This document shows, in pieces, positions 61,643-64,000 of a stretch of DNA of 64,000 bases (position 1 is the stretch's first letter; each line of letters begins with the position of its first letter). Origin of the DNA: Haloflavibacter putidus. GTDB lineage: Bacteria > Bacteroidota > Bacteroidia > Flavobacteriales > Flavobacteriaceae. The stretch covers positions 124,001 through 188,000 of the forward strand of contig NZ_VIAR01000001.1 of the NCBI RefSeq assembly GCF_006546625.1, written 5' to 3'. Below the pieces are notes generated by a model. The model searched no databases, was not told the origin of the DNA, and worked only from the letters and a program-made list of their open reading frames with translations. Both the position numbers and the translations under genes were made by a program.

Positions 61643-63291
61643 TAATCTTCGGTTTTAAATTTTACTGAATTGGCAATTCTTCCTACCATTTCTTCCGCGT
61701 AAGCGTCTTTTTGATTATAAATCAAGATAATTTGTTCCATCCCGCCTTTTTCGCTAAAGTTTAAAATAGCATATTCTTTACGGATGGCGCCTTTGGTAAT
61801 TGGATTTTCTAAACTAAAGCTACCAAAAGCTTTTATGCCCTCGGCGCCTTCTGGGGTTATAAATTCTTCGTTTTTCACTAAGATATTTGTGGCACCTTTA
61901 TCTTCTAAAAATTCGTAAATCTTATCTATTGTTTTGTTTAAATCTACTTCTGTAGTGTTTTTAAAGCTTACGGTGTTTAATTGTATATGAAAATCTCCCA
62001 ATAAAGGTCCAAAAGCAAAACTGGTTACTTTGGCGTCTTTTTGTTGCAACTGCGGAATTTGAATTATAGAATCTAATTCTTGTCTAACCAAGACTTTGGG
62101 AGTGGTAATTTTTACACTTGGCGTACCGTACGAGCTCGTAATCCAATCGCCGTGCAATAATTCTTTGGACGGATGCCCAAAAATTAAATCTTTGGTATAG
62201 CTAAAACCTTTTTCGCCAATAAAGATTCCGACTGCGACCAAAATAATAACAACACCGGAAACGCCGGTAATAATCCATTGTTTTTTGCGTCTTTTTTGGC
62301 GTTTTTCTTCCAAATAAGCAGCATCTTTTTCTGTGTCTTTTTCGGTTGGTTCCGGTATTGCTTGTTGCAAAGAATCTAAATGCTCTTCTATTGTTTTGCG
62401 ATCTTCTTTGGCTGTTAACCGGTCTGGTTTTATACCGGCAAATTTTGCCAAATCTGCCCGATTTAAAATCGCCGTAAGGCTACCAATCAAACTGTCTTTT
62501 ACGTAAAGTTTATTTTCGTTTTTCGCATTTTTAAGGTAGGCAATCAACTCGTTTGTGGTGCTTTCTAAGGCGCGACCGTCTACTTTTTTGTCTAAATATC
62601 TTCGTATCGCTTCGGTTAAAACCGAATAATATTTTTTCACCTCGCCTTGCTCTAAAGTTTGGCTTTTATCTAATTCTTCTAATGTCTTTTTAGCCTGTTC
62701 GTAAGGTGGCAATTGGCGTTGGGCTTCTTTTCTTTTTTTACGGGTTTTTAGCAACCAATACGTTAGTAACCCAAGAATTAACAAAGCTGCCAAAGTATAC
62801 CAAAGCCAAGTTGGCACCCGAAATGGTTTTTCTACTTCTACAGATGGTTTTATGGGAAATAATTGTTGTTTGGTAGTATCTACCGCTACATTTCTTACTT
62901 CTACTTGCAAAGAATCTGCATAAAAAGTTTGGTTGTTTATTAAAATACGCTGCCGCGGAATGGTATACGAACCAGAGTCAAATTGGGTTAAAGCATAACG
63001 CCGCATAAAGCTATAATCTGCAGCATTTTTAACCGTATCTGTGGGCGAAACTTCAAATGCTTCTAAAGGAAGAAAATCTTTTTTCTCCGGGAATTTTATA
63101 ACCGCAGAAGCCTCTGCAGATACTTTTATAGTATAATTTATTTGTTCCCCAATTTTTATGGTTGTGGTGTCTACTTCTGTTTTTACCTGTTGCCCGAAAA
63201 CCGTTTGCCCCAATAAAAAAAGACAAAACGTTGGCAACCAAAACCAATATTTGGCAAAATCTGTAGTATGTTTACATTTTGCCTTCATCAT
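61642..63291 (-). CDS. BatD-like membrane protein of the Bat operon
   Basis: 549 residues with a signal peptide and a beta-domain resembling the first Ig domain of BatD (VDTTTIKIGEQINYTIKVSAE), a transmembrane helix near residue 170, a cytoplasmic Lys/Glu-rich region (about 180-330), a second transmembrane helix near residue 345 and a C-terminal globular domain. It precedes batA with a 1-base overlap and overlaps the DUF58 stop (either ATG at 63291 or 63288 fits). Its specific role is unknown. Confidence 0.8.
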   Translation of the reverse strand: MMKAKCKHTTDFAKYWFWLPTFCLFLLGQTVFGQQVKTEVDTTTIKIGEQINYTIKVSAEASAVIKFPEKKDFLPLEAFEVSPTDTVKNAADYSFMRRYALTQFDSGSYTIPRQRILINNQTFYADSLQVEVRNVAVDTTKQQLFPIKPSVEVEKPFRVPTWLWYTLAALLILGLLTYWLLKTRKKRKEAQRQLPPYEQAKKTLEELDKSQTLEQGEVKKYYSVLTEAIRRYLDKKVDGRALESTTNELIAYLKNAKNENKLYVKDSLIGSLTAILNRADLAKFAGIKPDRLTAKEDRKTIEEHLDSLQQAIPEPTEKDTEKDAAYLEEKRQKRRKKQWIITGVSGVVIILVAVGIFIGEKGFSYTKDLIFGHPSKELLHGDWITSSYGTPSVKITTPKVLVRQELDSIIQIPQLQQKDAKVTSFAFGPLLGDFHIQLNTVSFKNTTEVDLNKTIDKIYEFLEDKGATNILVKNEEFITPEGAEGIKAFGSFSLENPITKGAIRKEYAILNFSEKGGMEQIILIYNQKDAYAEEMVGRIANSVKFKTED

Positions 63292-64000
63292 GCCCTGTTT
63301 TTAAAATATCCTAATAACTTTTTTACGTAGCTTTCACCTACTTCGGTATGTAAACGTCCGGCACCGCTTAAATTGAAAGTGGTGTCAAAATACCTAACTT
63401 GGTCTTGGTAGTTTTTTGCATAATTATTTCGTACGCTCTTAGAACTTGTATTTACAATAATAGCTTGATTGGTTTCCGCGTCAAGCATATTTACCATTCC
63501 TACATTGGGCATTTCTTTTTCGCGCTCATCATAAACCCTGATACCGGTAAGGTCGTGTTTGTTGGCTAAAATTTTTAAAGGTTTTTCATAATCTTCTGTC
63601 ATAAAATCTGACAAAATAAAAACTATGGCTTTCTTTTTAAGCATATTCTGCAAAAATTTAAGTGCTGTGTCCAAATTGGTGTTTTTGCTTTTGGGTTTAA
63701 ACTCCAATAACTCCCGAATAATACGTAAAACGTGCGATCTGCCTTTCTTTGGCGGAATAAAAAGTTCTACCTGATCTGAAAAAAGTAATAACCCAATTTT
63801 ATCGTTATTCTGGGTAGCCGAAAAAGCCAAAGTAGCGGCAATTTCTGTAACAATATCTTTTTTAAAAGCTTGGGAAGTACCAAAAAATTCGGAGCCGGAA
63901 ATATCTACCGCCAACATCATGGTGAGTTCGCGTTCTTCTTCAAAAACCTTAACAAAAGGTTCGTTGTAGCGCGCGGTAACATTCCAATCTATGCTTCTAA
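63288..64000 (-). CDS. DUF58 domain protein, 5' end outside window
   Basis: The frame is open past base 64000. The visible 237 residues include RSIDWNVTARYNEPFVKVFEEERELT before the VWA-like segment LAVDISGSEFFGTSQA, which is the DUF58 signature. An internal ATG at 63920 gives a truncated product and is not the start. DUF58 proteins typically follow a MoxR ATPase in this operon, and both are likely beyond the right edge. They are thought to insert or activate VWA partners. The 3' end overlaps the BatD-like gene. Confidence 0.9.
   Translation of the reverse strand, partial: RSIDWNVTARYNEPFVKVFEEERELTMMLAVDISGSEFFGTSQAFKKDIVTEIAATLAFSATQNNDKIGLLLFSDQVELFIPPKKGRSHVLRIIRELLEFKPKSKNTNLDTALKFLQNMLKKKAIVFILSDFMTEDYEKPLKILANKHDLTGIRVYDEREKEMPNVGMVNMLDAETNQAIIVNTSSKSVRNNYAKNYQDQVRYFDTTFNLSGAGRLHTEVGESYVKKLLGYFKNRA

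Noticed and set aside
61152-61658. 168-residue plus-strand frame opposite batA
   Set aside because: It is a shadow of the VWA gene, with no signal, motif or spacing that would support expression.
63920-63922. Internal ATG as the start of the DUF58 gene
   Set aside because: Conserved DUF58 residues (RSIDWNVTAR) are encoded before it, and the frame is open to the window edge.
1-64000. tRNA or rRNA genes, insertion sequences, prophage
   Set aside because: No T-loop or anticodon-arm patterns, no transposase or phage motifs, and no terminal repeats were found by reading both strands.

Overview
The window comes from a member of the Bacteroidota, most likely the family Flavobacteriaceae. Evidence: type IX secretion (T9SS) sorting tails, a PorZ homologue, a complete Bat aerotolerance operon, the single-subunit cytochrome b succinate dehydrogenase layout, promoters with the Bacteroidota -7 element TAnnTTTG, few recognisable Shine-Dalgarno sites, low GC, and short intergenic hairpins of kinds common in flavobacterial genomes. 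It looks like an ordinary chromosomal core region. I see no prophage, insertion sequence, CRISPR array, tRNA or rRNA.

Layout. 1-5.2 kb: an OmpA-like lipoprotein (runs off the left edge), exonuclease III and a 1135-residue SprA-like surface protein. 5.4-16.9 kb: housekeeping genes (glyS, comF-like, omega-amidase-like, ssb, CBS protein, histone-deacetylase-like, metG, LD-carboxypeptidase) with small lipoproteins. 17.0-20.3 kb: the sdhCAB operon. 20.4-26 kb: a DUF2135 lipoprotein, YraN and a 1303-residue T9SS-secreted BspA-type repeat protein. 26-31.3 kb: mfd, a decayed YefM/YoeB toxin-antitoxin module and a disulfide oxidoreductase-like flavoprotein. 31.5-38.8 kb: a ligase-associated DNA repair cluster (exonuclease, ATP-dependent ligase, Lhr-like helicase, PdeM phosphoesterase) with a PrcB-like lipoprotein and a TspO-like membrane protein. 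39-44.7 kb: a likely structured RNA, recO, porZ, gdhA and an outer membrane protein. 44.8-56 kb: cystathionine gamma-synthase-like, yicC-gmk-nadD, gpsA, a transporter, pheS, a CREST-like membrane protein, CvpA and carbonic anhydrase. 56.2-64 kb: batE-D-C-B-A, a BatD-like protein and a DUF58 protein that runs off the right edge.

Most striking signal: the 10-mer CTTTACGGAA (reverse complement TTCCGTAAAG) occurs exactly 20 times by my hand scan, where chance would give well under one. Copies sit in five different codon phasings, on both strands and in four intergenic sites, one inside a terminator stem. This points to selection on the DNA word rather than on protein sequence. It resembles a recombination (Chi-like), uptake or methylation/binding word, and I do not know a described function for it. 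A second, hairpin-forming word (TTCCGC-GAAA-GCGGAA) may be related.

Other points of interest are two tandem copies of a whole PKD-plus-repeat module in the BspA-type protein, near-leaderless promoters at mfd and at a divergent gene pair, and a flavoprotein whose usual catalytic His-Glu motif is changed.
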